Shown piece after piece: positions 1-7,479 of a DNA stretch of 13,283 bases. The translations under genes were made by a program, and so were the position numbers. The number at the start of each line of letters is the position of its first letter. Position 1 is the stretch's first letter. The stretch covers positions 1 through 13,283 of the forward strand of contig CAKROK010000057.1 in NCBI GenBank assembly GCA_934373295.1, given 5' to 3'. Origin of the DNA: an uncultured Christensenellaceae bacterium (GTDB taxonomy: Bacteria; Bacillota; Clostridia; Christensenellales; Christensenellaceae). The notes beneath the pieces are model-generated. The model searched no databases, had not been told where the DNA came from, and worked only from the letters and a program-made list of their open reading frames with translations.

Positions 1-1699
1 GCGTAAGCCCGTCGTGGGGATTGTCCTGCCCCATCTGGTTTTCCTTAAACATTATAGGGTTATACATCTTTCCGATGTCGTGATAATACGCCGCGACGCG
101 CGCTAAAAGTGCGTCCGCGCCTATCGCCTCACAGCCCGCCTCTGCGAGATTCGCCGTGACCGCGCTGTGGTGATATGTCCCCGGCGCTTCTAGCATGAGC
201 TTCTTTAAAAGCTCGCTTCCCGGATTCGCCAGCTCGAGCAGCTTGGAGGGCGTCGCGAGGGAGAACATCCTCTCCCAAATGGGCAGAACGCCGACGGAAA
301 CTAGGCCGCAAACCAGCCCGCTCACCGCGCCTATGCCTATGCACTTCGCCATATCCACGGCCGCCATATTCGCTGTTATACCGTAAGCCGCATATACCAC
401 GGATGCTACCAGCCCCGCGAAAAGACCGGCAAGGATGTATTCGCCCCTGTGCTGCTTTTTCCTAAGCGTCATTATCGCGACCGTGCTTCCGCATATGCCC
501 GCGAGCATGTTCACAAGCACCGTCTCGTTGAAAATGAACATCGTGCTGGGCGTCAGCATAAACGACGTCAATATCGACAGGAACGAGCCGAAAGCAATCG
601 TCAGCCTGCGCATCATGAAGGACGCGCCTATTATCACGGCGAGGAACGTCGGGATTATGTATGGAGAGAACCTGCGCGCGAGCGCCGCCAAAATGACCGT
701 CATGAGTATCAAAAGCGACATGTTTAGCGCGTCTTTAGGCTCGTTTATGTACTGCTTATCGTTTACGGACAGATAGAAATAGCCCACTCCGAACACTAAA
801 AAGAACATTATTGCGGCTATGACCCAGCGCGACGTCATGGAGTTGCTGTCCGAGGATAGACCGAGCTGTTTTATAAGCTCATACTGCTTCTGTGTTATCT
901 TCTCGCCTTTTTGGACTATGTTTTCGCCCGCCTTATATTCGACGGGATTTACCGCCTCAGCGGCCGTCTCCTTCGCGCGCTCCGTCGCGTCCGCGTCATA
1001 TATCCTGTTTGCGGATAAGGTATTTGAGACGAGCTTAAATGCAAGCTCTGTCTGCTCGCTCGAATATACGCCCGTGCGCGCTATTTGAGATTTTATATCG
1101 TCACAGACCGCCGCCATGTCCTCATATACCACGCCGTCCTCCAATTTTTCCGAGACGAATTCATACGCAGTGTCTTTTAATGCGGAGACTCTGTCCTTTG
1201 TCATGGATGCGATCAAATAAACGTCCTTTTCGCCGAGATATTCGGGAAGGAGCGCGCTCAGCTCGGATAGGTCGCTGTTTGTGAGTACGCTTTTCCAGAC
1301 GATGGAGGATGCGTCAAACGAGCCCGCGTTGCTGTTTACGTTTTTTAAATAGAGCTGCCTCGCCCTTTCGCGCATTTCCTCAACACTCGCGAATGCGGCG
1401 GTGAGGCGCTGCTTTGAAAGCTTCGTCTGGTCGTCGTCAGGCGTGTATACTGGTGCGACCTTCTGCTTTTCTTCCTCCCTTATCATGTTGGTGGAGTATT
1501 CGTCCACAACGTCATAGGGCGCGGTTATCGTGTGATCCGCGACGTCACCCACCTCGATATTATAGCTCTCCGTCATGGTGTCCAGCACGCATATGCACAC
1601 GCACATAACGAGCACCAGCGCAAATATGAGCAGGCACGCCACCTTCTTATTGATACAGGTCAATGCACGCCTGTTTTTTTCATTTTTCTTTTTCGCCAT
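1..1699 (-). CDS. pgpH: 7TM-HD family cyclic-di-AMP phosphodiesterase PgpH (3' end outside window)
   Basis: Membrane phosphodiesterase of the PgpH/YqfF (7TMR-HD) family, which hydrolyses c-di-AMP to pApA. Reading leftwards from ATG 1699, 566 codons are open to the window edge. A basic start (MAKKKNEKNRR) and a first membrane segment (about residues 20-38) are followed by a long extracellular 7TMR-HDED-type domain. That domain ends in the family-typical stretch around YKAGENIVQKGE and ITQKQYELIKQLGL. A block of membrane helices begins near residue 286. The HD domain carries AYYHDIGKMYNP, with His540-Asp541, and then FKENQ and NPHD. Family members are about 700 residues, so roughly 130-150 C-terminal residues should lie outside. 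The SD GAGG lies 6 nt before the ATG. A terminator separates it from the HPr-like gene, so it probably has its own promoter. Family and domain assignment are confident; activity is inferred from the intact HD motif. Confidence 0.95.
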   Translation of the reverse strand, partial: MAKKKNEKNRRALTCINKKVACLLIFALVLVMCVCICVLDTMTESYNIEVGDVADHTITAPYDVVDEYSTNMIREEEKQKVAPVYTPDDDQTKLSKQRLTAAFASVEEMRERARQLYLKNVNSNAGSFDASSIVWKSVLTNSDLSELSALLPEYLGEKDVYLIASMTKDRVSALKDTAYEFVSEKLEDGVVYEDMAAVCDDIKSQIARTGVYSSEQTELAFKLVSNTLSANRIYDADATERAKETAAEAVNPVEYKAGENIVQKGEKITQKQYELIKQLGLSSDSNSMTSRWVIAAIMFFLVFGVGYFYLSVNDKQYINEPKDALNMSLLILMTVILAALARRFSPYIIPTFLAVIIGASFMMRRLTIAFGSFLSILTSFMLTPSTMFIFNETVLVNMLAGICGSTVAIMTLRKKQHRGEYILAGLFAGLVASVVYAAYGITANMAAVDMAKCIGIGAVSGLVCGLVSVGVLPIWERMFSLATPSKLLELANPGSELLKKLMLEAPGTYHHSAVTANLAEAGCEAIGADALLARVAAYYHDIGKMYNPIMFKENQMGQDNPHDGLT

Positions 1700-1748
1700 A
1701 TCGTTCCTCAGTATATGATTTAGTCGTTTCCATAGAATTACATTTTAT

Positions 1749-1754
1749 ATTATA
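1749..1754 (-). promoter_or_regulatory. Candidate -10 box for pgpH
   Basis: A perfect TATAAT on the minus strand lies about 50 nt upstream of the pgpH start, in an AT-rich spacer downstream of the HPr-like terminator. The hexamer 17 nt further upstream is TAGAAA, a poor -35, so this rests only on the -10 match and the need for a promoter after the terminator. Confidence 0.35.
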
Positions 1755-1803
1755 CATCAAAAAAATAATATTTCTACCCATACGACATGAATTTTGACAA
1801 AAA

Positions 1804-1844
1804 AGGCAAAAAACAAAAACGGGACATGCATTTTGCACATCCCG
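1804..1844 (-). terminator. Rho-independent terminator of the murB-whiA-HPr operon
   Basis: On the minus strand a 10-bp stem (1835-1844 with 1820-1829, two G-U pairs, five-base loop) is followed by a U-rich tail, TTTTTG then TTTTTTG. It begins 20 nt after the HPr-like stop codon and separates that operon from pgpH. Confidence 0.87.
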
Positions 1845-1863
1845 CGAATGTCGTTTTTTAAGG

Positions 1864-2127
1864 TTATCTGTCCGTCTCGCCCTTGAGCAGCTTGCCTAAG
1901 GATTCGACAGCGCTGTTTGCGTCGTCGCCCGAGGCGATTATGAACAGCTTGTCGCCCGTCTTTAGCCCCAGCGAAAGCACGCCCATTATGCTCTTTGCGT
2001 TGACCTTCTTGTTGCCGCACTCTATGAGCAGCTGTGAGTTATACCTGCCCGCGACCTGAACGAAGCTCGCCGCCGTGCGTGATTTAAGGCCGCCCGGTAT
2101 CTCTATCGTCATCTCTTTGTATATCAT
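1864..2127 (-). CDS. HPr-like / Crh-like phosphocarrier family protein lacking His15
   Basis: An 87-residue HPr-fold protein, the family's usual length. The active-site loop that reads GLHARPA in true HPr reads GLKSRTA here (residues 13-19), so the PEP-dependent phosphorylation site His15 is Lys15. The regulatory site is intact: KSIMGVLSLG places Ser46 exactly where HPr kinase/phosphorylase acts in HPr and Crh. This makes phosphotransfer to PTS enzymes unlikely and a Crh-like regulatory role more likely, though Crh of Bacillus has Gln15, not Lys. Its ATG overlaps the whiA stop (ATGA), with AGGAGG nine bases upstream, so it is the last gene of the murB operon. A whiA-crh pairing is known from Bacillus. 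A start at Met6 is possible, but Met1 gives the standard residue numbering. Confidence 0.9.
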   Translation of the reverse strand: MIYKEMTIEIPGGLKSRTAASFVQVAGRYNSQLLIECGNKKVNAKSIMGVLSLGLKTGDKLFIIASGDDANSAVESLGKLLKGETDR

Positions 2128-3071
2128 TTCCCTTTTCCTCCTTGTTCCGATATGGCCGTCGCGATATCGTTTATGCGCCGAAGTCTGTGATTAATGCCGG
2201 ATTTGGTGGTGCCGCCGGAAAGCTCCGCCAGCTCGGACAGCGTCGCCTCGGGATATTCCATCCTCAAAAGCGCCGTTTCGCGGAGATTTTTCGGTAAACC
2301 GTCTATCCCTATCGTCCGAATTATCTTTTTTATGCTTATGATCGCCTCTTGAGCGCTGTTTATCGTCCTGTCCTGGTTCGCCTGTTCAAAGTTCACCTGC
2401 CTGTTTAGGTTGTTTTTGATGTCCTTATATACCTGGATTGACTCCAACTTGAGCACGCCCGCATGTGCCCCCACTATCGTGAGAAACGCCGCGATGCTCT
2501 CCGTCTGCTTGAAGTATATCACATGGGTCAGCTTGCGTAAAGTTTTTTTAACATTAAGCCCCATAAATTTGAATAGATCATACAACAGCATGGCTATATT
2601 CTCACGCGAGGCGACTATTTCAAGGTGCTTTTCCTTTTCGGGGTCGCTCACGCTGCCCGCGCCCAAAAAAGCCCCGCGCGCGAACGCCTCTCTGCATCCC
2701 GATTCAAATAATATGTCGGAATACTTCTGTTCATCGACCTCCACGCCGCCAATTATGCTTAAACCGATATCGCCCAAAATGCGAAAGACCGATTCCCTGC
2801 CCGATACTCTCACGACATATGTCGCGGCGCGCTTTAGCTGAGCCTCCTTTTGCATCAGCTCCGGCTCTATCGCATAAAGTGCCTTAAAAAGGGACAGCGC
2901 GCGCTTCACCACGTCCATGCTCTCCGTATTTATCAACAGGCAGGGTCCCGCGCTGCTTATGCTCATGGTCGAATTTGTGTATATGAGTCCCGCCAGCTCT
3001 GCGCGCTTTTGGGAGGTCTTTGTCACGGATACTCCGCAAAGCTCCCGCTTTATTTCCGATGAAAAGGACAT
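2124..3071 (-). CDS. whiA: WhiA-family DNA-binding protein
   Basis: WhiA/YvcL family, 315 residues, a normal length. The family joins a degenerate LAGLIDADG-type fold to a C-terminal helix-turn-helix and affects cell division and chromosome segregation in Firmicutes and sporulation septation in Streptomyces. Visible features: N-terminal domain about 20-90; RGAFLGAGSVSDP at 132-144; NRQVNFEQANQDRT around 223-236; C-terminal HTH with SGGTTKSGINHRLRRI at 285-300. The homing-endonuclease catalytic acids are not evident, as expected for WhiA. I chose ATG 3071 because the protein then begins MSFSSEIKREL, the family start, and AAGGGGGG lies just upstream. A start 15 codons earlier would overlap rapZ. 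It lies 22 bp after rapZ; yvcK, usually found between them, is absent. Confidence 0.96.
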   Translation of the reverse strand: MSFSSEIKRELCGVSVTKTSQKRAELAGLIYTNSTMSISSAGPCLLINTESMDVVKRALSLFKALYAIEPELMQKEAQLKRAATYVVRVSGRESVFRILGDIGLSIIGGVEVDEQKYSDILFESGCREAFARGAFLGAGSVSDPEKEKHLEIVASRENIAMLLYDLFKFMGLNVKKTLRKLTHVIYFKQTESIAAFLTIVGAHAGVLKLESIQVYKDIKNNLNRQVNFEQANQDRTINSAQEAIISIKKIIRTIGIDGLPKNLRETALLRMEYPEATLSELAELSGGTTKSGINHRLRRINDIATAISEQGGKGK

Positions 3072-3093
3072 TTTACCCCCCTTGTAACAGCCG

Positions 3094-3999
3094 TCAGCTT
3101 CCTTGAACGGACGCAAATCGCATCTCCACCGCCTTTTGCTCGAGGTTTAAATCTCGATGCTCAATGCTCGCGCGGAAGTTTTCCTCTTGAAGTCTGCGGA
3201 AAAGCTCCTCCGCCATGGCGACGCTGCGGTGCATACCTCCCGTGCAGCCTATGCCTACCACGAGCTGCTTTTTATCCTGCTCGATATAGCAGGGCGAAAA
3301 TGTGCGCACCATGTCCATTACCTTGTCGATAAACTGCATTGCCTCGGGAAATCCCAGCACATATCCGCTGACCTCGGGCGTGAGGCCGGATTTCTTTCTC
3401 AGTTCCTCCTTATAGAACGGATTGGGCAGAAACCTCATGTCAAATACCATGTCCGCGTCCATGGGTATGCCCCGCTTATAGCCGAAGCTGATTACGGATA
3501 TGAGCAGCCTGTTGTCGTGATTTTCGTCATAGCGCGCGGCGAGCTTGCTTGATAGCATCCTCGCGGAGAGGGTCGAGGTGTCTATGACGATATCCGCCAT
3601 TTCCTTTATGCGCTGGAGTATCTTGCGCTCCTCGATTATGCCCTGTATTATCATGCCGCTGCCGGATACTGGGTGTATTCTTCTCGTCTGCTTAAATCTG
3701 CTCACGATGACGTCGTCCGTCGCGTCTAAGAAGATTATCTCCGTGTCAATTGGCATGGTTTTTAGCTCGTCTATCGCCTCATAAATATCGACGAACATAT
3801 CGCCCATGCGCATATCCGCGACGACCGCAACGTGCGTGGGCGGGTTATTTCTGTCTAAGCAAACCTGCGCGAATTCGGGTATCATGACCGGCGGAATATT
3901 ATCCGAGCAGAAGCAGCCCATATCCTCAAGCGTTTTAAGGGCGCTCGATCTGCCCGCGCCGGAAAGTCCGGTAATAATGGTAAATTTCGTATAGATCAC
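3094..3999 (-). CDS. rapZ: RapZ/YvcJ family nucleotide-binding protein
   Basis: RapZ (YvcJ) family, 301 residues. In E. coli RapZ binds the GlmZ small RNA and controls GlmS, hence amino-sugar supply for the cell wall; in Firmicutes YvcJ is a nucleotide-binding protein of less certain role. The Walker A loop is GLSGAGRS (11-18), with Arg17 where Lys is usual; I recall Arg here in some actinobacterial homologues too. EDMGCFCSDNIPP at 25-37, SFGYKRGIP at 171-179 and the C-terminal GIGCTGGMHRSV at 249-260 with HRD at 281-283 are family signatures. The start is GTG, overlapping the PHP stop (GTGA). The G-rich SD abuts the start with almost no spacer, so initiation probably depends on coupling to the upstream gene. 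Upstream murB makes an amino-sugar/cell-wall link attractive but unproven. Confidence 0.95.
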   Translation of the reverse strand: MIYTKFTIITGLSGAGRSSALKTLEDMGCFCSDNIPPVMIPEFAQVCLDRNNPPTHVAVVADMRMGDMFVDIYEAIDELKTMPIDTEIIFLDATDDVIVSRFKQTRRIHPVSGSGMIIQGIIEERKILQRIKEMADIVIDTSTLSARMLSSKLAARYDENHDNRLLISVISFGYKRGIPMDADMVFDMRFLPNPFYKEELRKKSGLTPEVSGYVLGFPEAMQFIDKVMDMVRTFSPCYIEQDKKQLVVGIGCTGGMHRSVAMAEELFRRLQEENFRASIEHRDLNLEQKAVEMRFASVQGS

Positions 4000-4697
4000 C
4001 CCTTTACGTTTATGACTCGTTCGAGCGGAAGTCCGGATTCAATGAGCTTTTCAAGCGCATGAGGCACTCTGCCCACGTTTACGGAGGCGTGCGCGTCGCT
4101 CGATACTATAAAATCCGTCCCCTGCTCCGCCGCCAAAATTATGTCGTCCGCGGAAAGCCCCGCGTGTTTCTCATTTATCTCAAAAAGCGTGTCCGTCCTC
4201 TTGCAGGCCGCCGCGACTTCCTTTATATCGACGGGCGCCGCATATCCCGGATGGGTCAATATGTCGATGTCGTTTTTTTCAAGCGCCGCTATTATCGCAT
4301 CCGTGTTCTTCACGATATCCTTTCGCGGCGTGAGATAGTAGTAGAAATACGACCGCGCGTCGCGCATCGCCGTGAATTTGTGATACCCTAATAGCTTGAT
4401 GTCTAGCCGGTCGGCATATGCGGAAAAATCCTCGCTTCTTCCGTCAAGTGAGCAAAGGTTAAATTCCACCCCCGCAAGCACATCTATAACCCCCGCGTAC
4501 TTTCTCTTCATGTTTTCGATATCCGCGAGGTAGCTTTCCATATCGCGTATGCCATATGAGACATGGCGATTGCCGTGGTCGGTTATCGCTATTCTCTTTA
4601 ACCCCAGCGTTATCGCCTGTTTTATGTTGTCCTCTACAGTCCCCGTGCCGTGGCTGTGTACCGTATGCGTGTGCAGATCTGCGTTTAAGCTAATCAC
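3996..4697 (-). CDS. PHP-domain metal-dependent phosphoesterase (YcdX-like)
   Basis: A 233-residue PHP domain on its own. Metal-binding motifs appear in family order: HTH (His9, His11), TDHG (Asp40, His41), GVEFN (Glu78), LGYHK (His106), THPGY (His149), FEIN (Glu173) and SSDAH (Asp201, His203). The set looks complete, which suggests an active trinuclear-metal phosphatase. The substrate is not deducible: relatives include YcdX-type phosphatases, histidinol phosphatase and DNA polymerase X/III PHP domains, and no histidine-biosynthesis genes are nearby. The start is GTG, overlapping the murB stop by 8 bp, with GAGG seven bases upstream. The stop overlaps the rapZ start. PHP genes beside murB and rapZ are, to my knowledge, common in Clostridia, so the position supports a conserved operon. 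Confidence 0.92.
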   Translation of the reverse strand: MISLNADLHTHTVHSHGTGTVEDNIKQAITLGLKRIAITDHGNRHVSYGIRDMESYLADIENMKRKYAGVIDVLAGVEFNLCSLDGRSEDFSAYADRLDIKLLGYHKFTAMRDARSYFYYYLTPRKDIVKNTDAIIAALEKNDIDILTHPGYAAPVDIKEVAAACKRTDTLFEINEKHAGLSADDIILAAEQGTDFIVSSDAHASVNVGRVPHALEKLIESGLPLERVINVKG

Positions 4698-5583
4698 CTA
4701 TTATCCTCACCTCGGGCGTAAGCTCCACCCCGTATTTATCCAAAACGACCTTCTTGACATGCTCAATAAGGCTTATTATATCGTCCGCAGTCGCATTATT
4801 GTCATTCACTATAAACCCCGCGTGCTTTTCACTCACGCACGCGCCACCTATCCGGCATCCCTTGAGGCCCGCTCCCTCTATGAGCGCCCCCGCAAAATGC
4901 CCCTCAGGGCGCTTAAAGGTGCTGCCCGCGCTCGGGTATTCAAGCGGCTGCTTTTCCTTTCGCCTGCGGTTCAATTCCTTGAGCTTTGCCCGTGCTTCGC
5001 CCACATCCCCGCGCGAAAGCGTCATTTCGACCTGCGTTATTATGCCGCCGTCTCGCTCTATCGATGAGTGGCGGTAGCCCAGCTCAAGCTGCTCCAAGGA
5101 AAGGTGAATGAGCTTTCCGTCCCGAATGACGCTCGCGCCCGTGACGATGTCCTTCATCTCGCCGCCGTATGCCCCTGCGTTCATGAACAGTCCGCCCCCC
5201 ACGCTGCCGGGAATGCCTCCTGCGAATTCCATCCCCGTCAGCCCGTTATCAAGCGCGAACATACATGTATTAGAAAGGCGCGCTCCCGCCATCACATAGA
5301 GCGTATCTCCCTCGATTTTAAGGGAATTTAACGCACACATCGAAATTATCGCGCCGCCGTAGCCGCTGTCCCTAACGAGCAGATTGCTCCCGCAGCCTAT
5401 TGTCATATATTTTATACCCGTATTTTCGAGTATATTAATCACATTCAAAAGCTCGTTTTCATTTTTCGGCTCTATAAATATTTTCGCCGTGCCGCCCGCC
5501 TTGAACGTCGTATGCCTGCTCATGGGCTCGTTTTGCCTGTATGACACGCCCAAATCTTCTAATTGTCGAGTTACCTGATGCAT
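4690..5583 (-). CDS. murB: UDP-N-acetylenolpyruvoylglucosamine reductase
   Basis: MurB is the cytoplasmic flavoenzyme that reduces UDP-GlcNAc-enolpyruvate to UDP-MurNAc with NADPH, the second committed step of peptidoglycan synthesis. At 297 residues it fits the shorter type common in Firmicutes. FAD-binding motifs are GCGSNLLV (63-70) and GIPGSVGGG (123-131), followed by NAGAYGGE (135-142). Catalytic residues match the family: YRHSSI with Arg171, PSAGSTFKRP (217-226) with Ser221 as proton donor, and Glu291 in LTPEVRIIG. It is the first gene of the operon ending in the HPr-like gene and follows a good sigma-A-type promoter. The ATG at 5583 has GGTGGAAG just upstream. A nearby upstream ATG is out of frame. 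Confidence 0.97.
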   Translation of the reverse strand: MHQVTRQLEDLGVSYRQNEPMSRHTTFKAGGTAKIFIEPKNENELLNVINILENTGIKYMTIGCGSNLLVRDSGYGGAIISMCALNSLKIEGDTLYVMAGARLSNTCMFALDNGLTGMEFAGGIPGSVGGGLFMNAGAYGGEMKDIVTGASVIRDGKLIHLSLEQLELGYRHSSIERDGGIITQVEMTLSRGDVGEARAKLKELNRRRKEKQPLEYPSAGSTFKRPEGHFAGALIEGAGLKGCRIGGACVSEKHAGFIVNDNNATADDIISLIEHVKKVVLDKYGVELTPEVRIIGD

Positions 5584-5609
5584 CTTCCACCGCCATAGTA
5601 TTATTATTA

Positions 5610-5638
5610 ATTATACTATAACCCAACCTGCGTTTCAA
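5610..5638 (-). promoter_or_regulatory. Sigma-A-type promoter of the murB operon
   Basis: On the minus strand TTGAAA (5633-5638), a 17-bp spacer and a perfect TATAAT (5610-5615) lie 26 bp upstream of the murB start. The -35 contains the TGA stop codon of the gene upstream, and no terminator lies between the two genes. Confidence 0.82.
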
Positions 5639-6642
5639 CCGTCTGCTTGCTCCTTTGTCAACAGCAAAAATGCATTCATGCGCTCTACATCCTCCGCCGG
5701 CGTGTCTGTTACAGGCATCATTCCCAACTCAATCACCTTTTTTTGAGTGTTTTTCCCCGCAAGGCAGGCGCAAATCTTCCTTAAAACCTCATCCTTTTTA
5801 TCGTCCCCACTCTCATATGCCGAAACGACCTGTATGCAGTCCGTCTTTGTGGAAATATCATAGCACTGCGAGTTTATCTGTGACGACTGCTTGGATTCCA
5901 AAAACCTCGCATATTCGGCATACGGGCAGATGATCATCGCCGCCTTTCCCGATGAAAACGCCTCCATCCCGCCCTCGCTGAATTTCACGTCGTCTATAGA
6001 TATCGTCGGAGATTCCAAAAGACCGATATCGCCCTTTTCCAGCGTAATGCCCGACAAAACAAATTCGCCGTCGAGTCCGCTTATGTCGCTGAACGTGAGC
6101 GCGTTGTCTATCCTTTCACATGCCAACAGGAACGCACTTTCGCTCATCATATCCCCCACCGGCGCGGAAATGTCGTTTTCAAACAGAATATCCGCGTTCA
6201 CCGCGAGGACATAGCTGTCCGCCATATACGGATAAGTGCGCCCGCCCTGCGCCGCATACGATAAAAACTTTCTGCGCTCAAGATCCATCATGCCCTTTTC
6301 TTCAAACGCCCCCGCGGGATAGGATATCACGTCCGGCCGCTCACCCGCCGCCATTCTTGCCTGCGCGTCCTCAAGCGTCATGCCCTCTACATCTATATAT
6401 ACATAGGGCAGCTGCTTTTCAAGCTCGCGCATCCTGTTTTTCAAAAGCGAATACCCGCTCGAACGCGGCGTCTTGAAGCTCACGACGTGCCAAAGACTAA
6501 TCTTACCCTGAAAGCGCGTCTGTCTTTCATCCTCCTTGACCTCATAGATGCTCTTGCCGATGCCGCTCGCGATAAACGCGGGCGCGGTCAAAATAAACGC
6601 CACGCACAGCGCAGCGACGATAACGCAAAAGATTTTTTTCAT
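5635..6642 (-). CDS. Exported or membrane-anchored solute-binding-protein-like protein, orphan
   Basis: A 335-residue exported protein resembling family 1 extracellular solute-binding proteins, the sugar-type ABC receptors. After a basic start and a hydrophobic segment (residues 5-27) come ISLWHVVSF (48-56), ELEKQLPYVYIDVEGM (73-88) and ERPDVISYPAG (101-111), the usual order of first strand, helix, second strand and hinge. Unlike most Gram-positive receptors there is no clear lipobox Cys after the signal, so it may be signal-peptidase-cleaved or remain anchored. No permease or ATPase gene is nearby, so a transport role is unproven; it could be a sensor or scaffold. I chose ATG 6642, because the GTG nine bases upstream is part of the SD GAGGTG. 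That SD lies in the 3' arm of the yebC terminator. Family resemblance is moderate; the ligand is unknown. Confidence 0.72.
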   Translation of the reverse strand: MKKIFCVIVAALCVAFILTAPAFIASGIGKSIYEVKEDERQTRFQGKISLWHVVSFKTPRSSGYSLLKNRMRELEKQLPYVYIDVEGMTLEDAQARMAAGERPDVISYPAGAFEEKGMMDLERRKFLSYAAQGGRTYPYMADSYVLAVNADILFENDISAPVGDMMSESAFLLACERIDNALTFSDISGLDGEFVLSGITLEKGDIGLLESPTISIDDVKFSEGGMEAFSSGKAAMIICPYAEYARFLESKQSSQINSQCYDISTKTDCIQVVSAYESGDDKKDEVLRKICACLAGKNTQKKVIELGMMPVTDTPAEDVERMNAFLLLTKEQADG

Positions 6643-6678
6643 AAAAAACACCTCGATAATGATATTTATCGAAGTGTT
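6643..6678 (-). terminator. yebC terminator containing the SD of the next gene
   Basis: On the minus strand a 13-bp stem (6666-6678 with 6647-6659, one G-U pair, six-base loop) runs into six Ts. It starts about 26 nt after the yebC stop. The descending arm contains GAGGTG, the SD of the solute-binding-like gene, and the T-tract is the spacer to its ATG. The hairpin would therefore both terminate yebC transcripts and mask the ribosome site in readthrough RNA. Confidence 0.86.
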
Positions 6679-6703
6679 TATTTATGCGTATGCTATTATT
6701 ATG

Positions 6704-7441
6704 TTATTCCTCGTCGGGAAGCTCCGCGTTATGATAGACGTTCTGAACGTCGTCGTTGTCGTCTAACATATCGAGGATAGAGTATACAGCCTTGGCCGTG
6801 TCCGCATCCACCGCGGTGGTGGTCGTGGGTATCATGGTTATTTCAGCAGAAGCAAAGGTATATCCCATGTTTTCAAGAGCCTCTCTCACGGCGGAGAACT
6901 CTGCGGGATCGGTCGTTATCTCGTATACGCCGTCGTTCGCGTCGATATCCTCAGCGCCCGCCTCAAGCGCAGCCATCGTCACTTCATCCTCGTCTAACTC
7001 GGCATCCTCGTCCTCTATCACGATGAGGCCCTTCTTTTCAAACATCCAGCCTACACAGCCGGAGTTGCCCAGCGAGCCGCCGTTTTTCGCGAGTGCGTGA
7101 CGCACGTCGGAGACCGTCCTGTTCTTGTTGTCCGTAAGCGTCTCTATTATCATAGCCACGCCGCCCGGGCCGTAGCCTTCATAGATGTTCTCTTCATAAT
7201 TGACGTCGCCCATATCGCCGGAGTATTTTTTGATAGTCCTGTTGATGTTGTCGTTAGGCATGTTGTTCGCCTTAGCTTTCGCGATGACGTCTCTCAGCTT
7301 GGAGTTTGTCGCGGGGTCAGGTCCGCCCGTCTTAACTGCGACGGCGAGCTCTCTGCCTATTTTAGTGAATATCTTGCCCCTTGCGGCGTCTGTCTTAGCC
7401 TTTTTGTTTTTGATCGTAGACCATTTATTATGTCCTGACAT
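6704..7441 (-). CDS. yebC: YebC/TACO1 family protein
   Basis: YebC/TACO1 (PF01709) family, 245 residues, a normal length. Members were long annotated as transcriptional regulators; the mitochondrial homologue TACO1 is a translational activator, and recent bacterial work ties the family to ribosome function at difficult sequences such as proline stretches. Visible signatures are the start [16 protein letters not shown], an N-terminal positively charged helical domain with [15 protein letters not shown], and [14 protein letters not shown] in the middle domain. The C-terminal part is acidic, ending in a run of Asp and Glu. I chose ATG 7441, with GAGGTG five bases upstream, over a start eight codons earlier because it gives the family N-terminus. 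It has its own promoter and a strong terminator. A role in translating the Pro-rich DUF3048 lipoprotein would be speculation. Confidence 0.96.
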   Translation of the reverse strand: MSGHNKWSTIKNKKAKTDAARGKIFTKIGRELAVAVKTGGPDPATNSKLRDVIAKAKANNMPNDNINRTIKKYSGDMGDVNYEENIYEGYGPGGVAMIIETLTDNKNRTVSDVRHALAKNGGSLGNSGCVGWMFEKKGLIVIEDEDAELDEDEVTMAALEAGAEDIDANDGVYEITTDPAEFSAVREALENMGYTFASAEITMIPTTTTAVDADTAKAVYSILDMLDDNDDVQNVYHNAELPDEE

Positions 7442-7479
7442 TCTTACACCTCTGTATCTGCACAAAATTTAACATTATA

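Noticed and set aside
435..776. Plus-strand frame of 113 codons opposite pgpH
   Set aside because: It lies entirely antisense to the membrane-helix part of pgpH, where hydrophobic codons give long antisense frames. No SD or domain is seen.
2128..3116. whiA start 15 codons upstream of ATG 3071
   Set aside because: It would overlap the rapZ end and add residues not found in the family; ATG 3071 has a good SD and the family-typical start.
4549..5067. Plus-strand frame of 172 codons opposite the PHP and murB genes
   Set aside because: It crosses two well-supported minus-strand genes, and its composition (Arg- and Cys-rich, no motifs) is that of a shadow frame.
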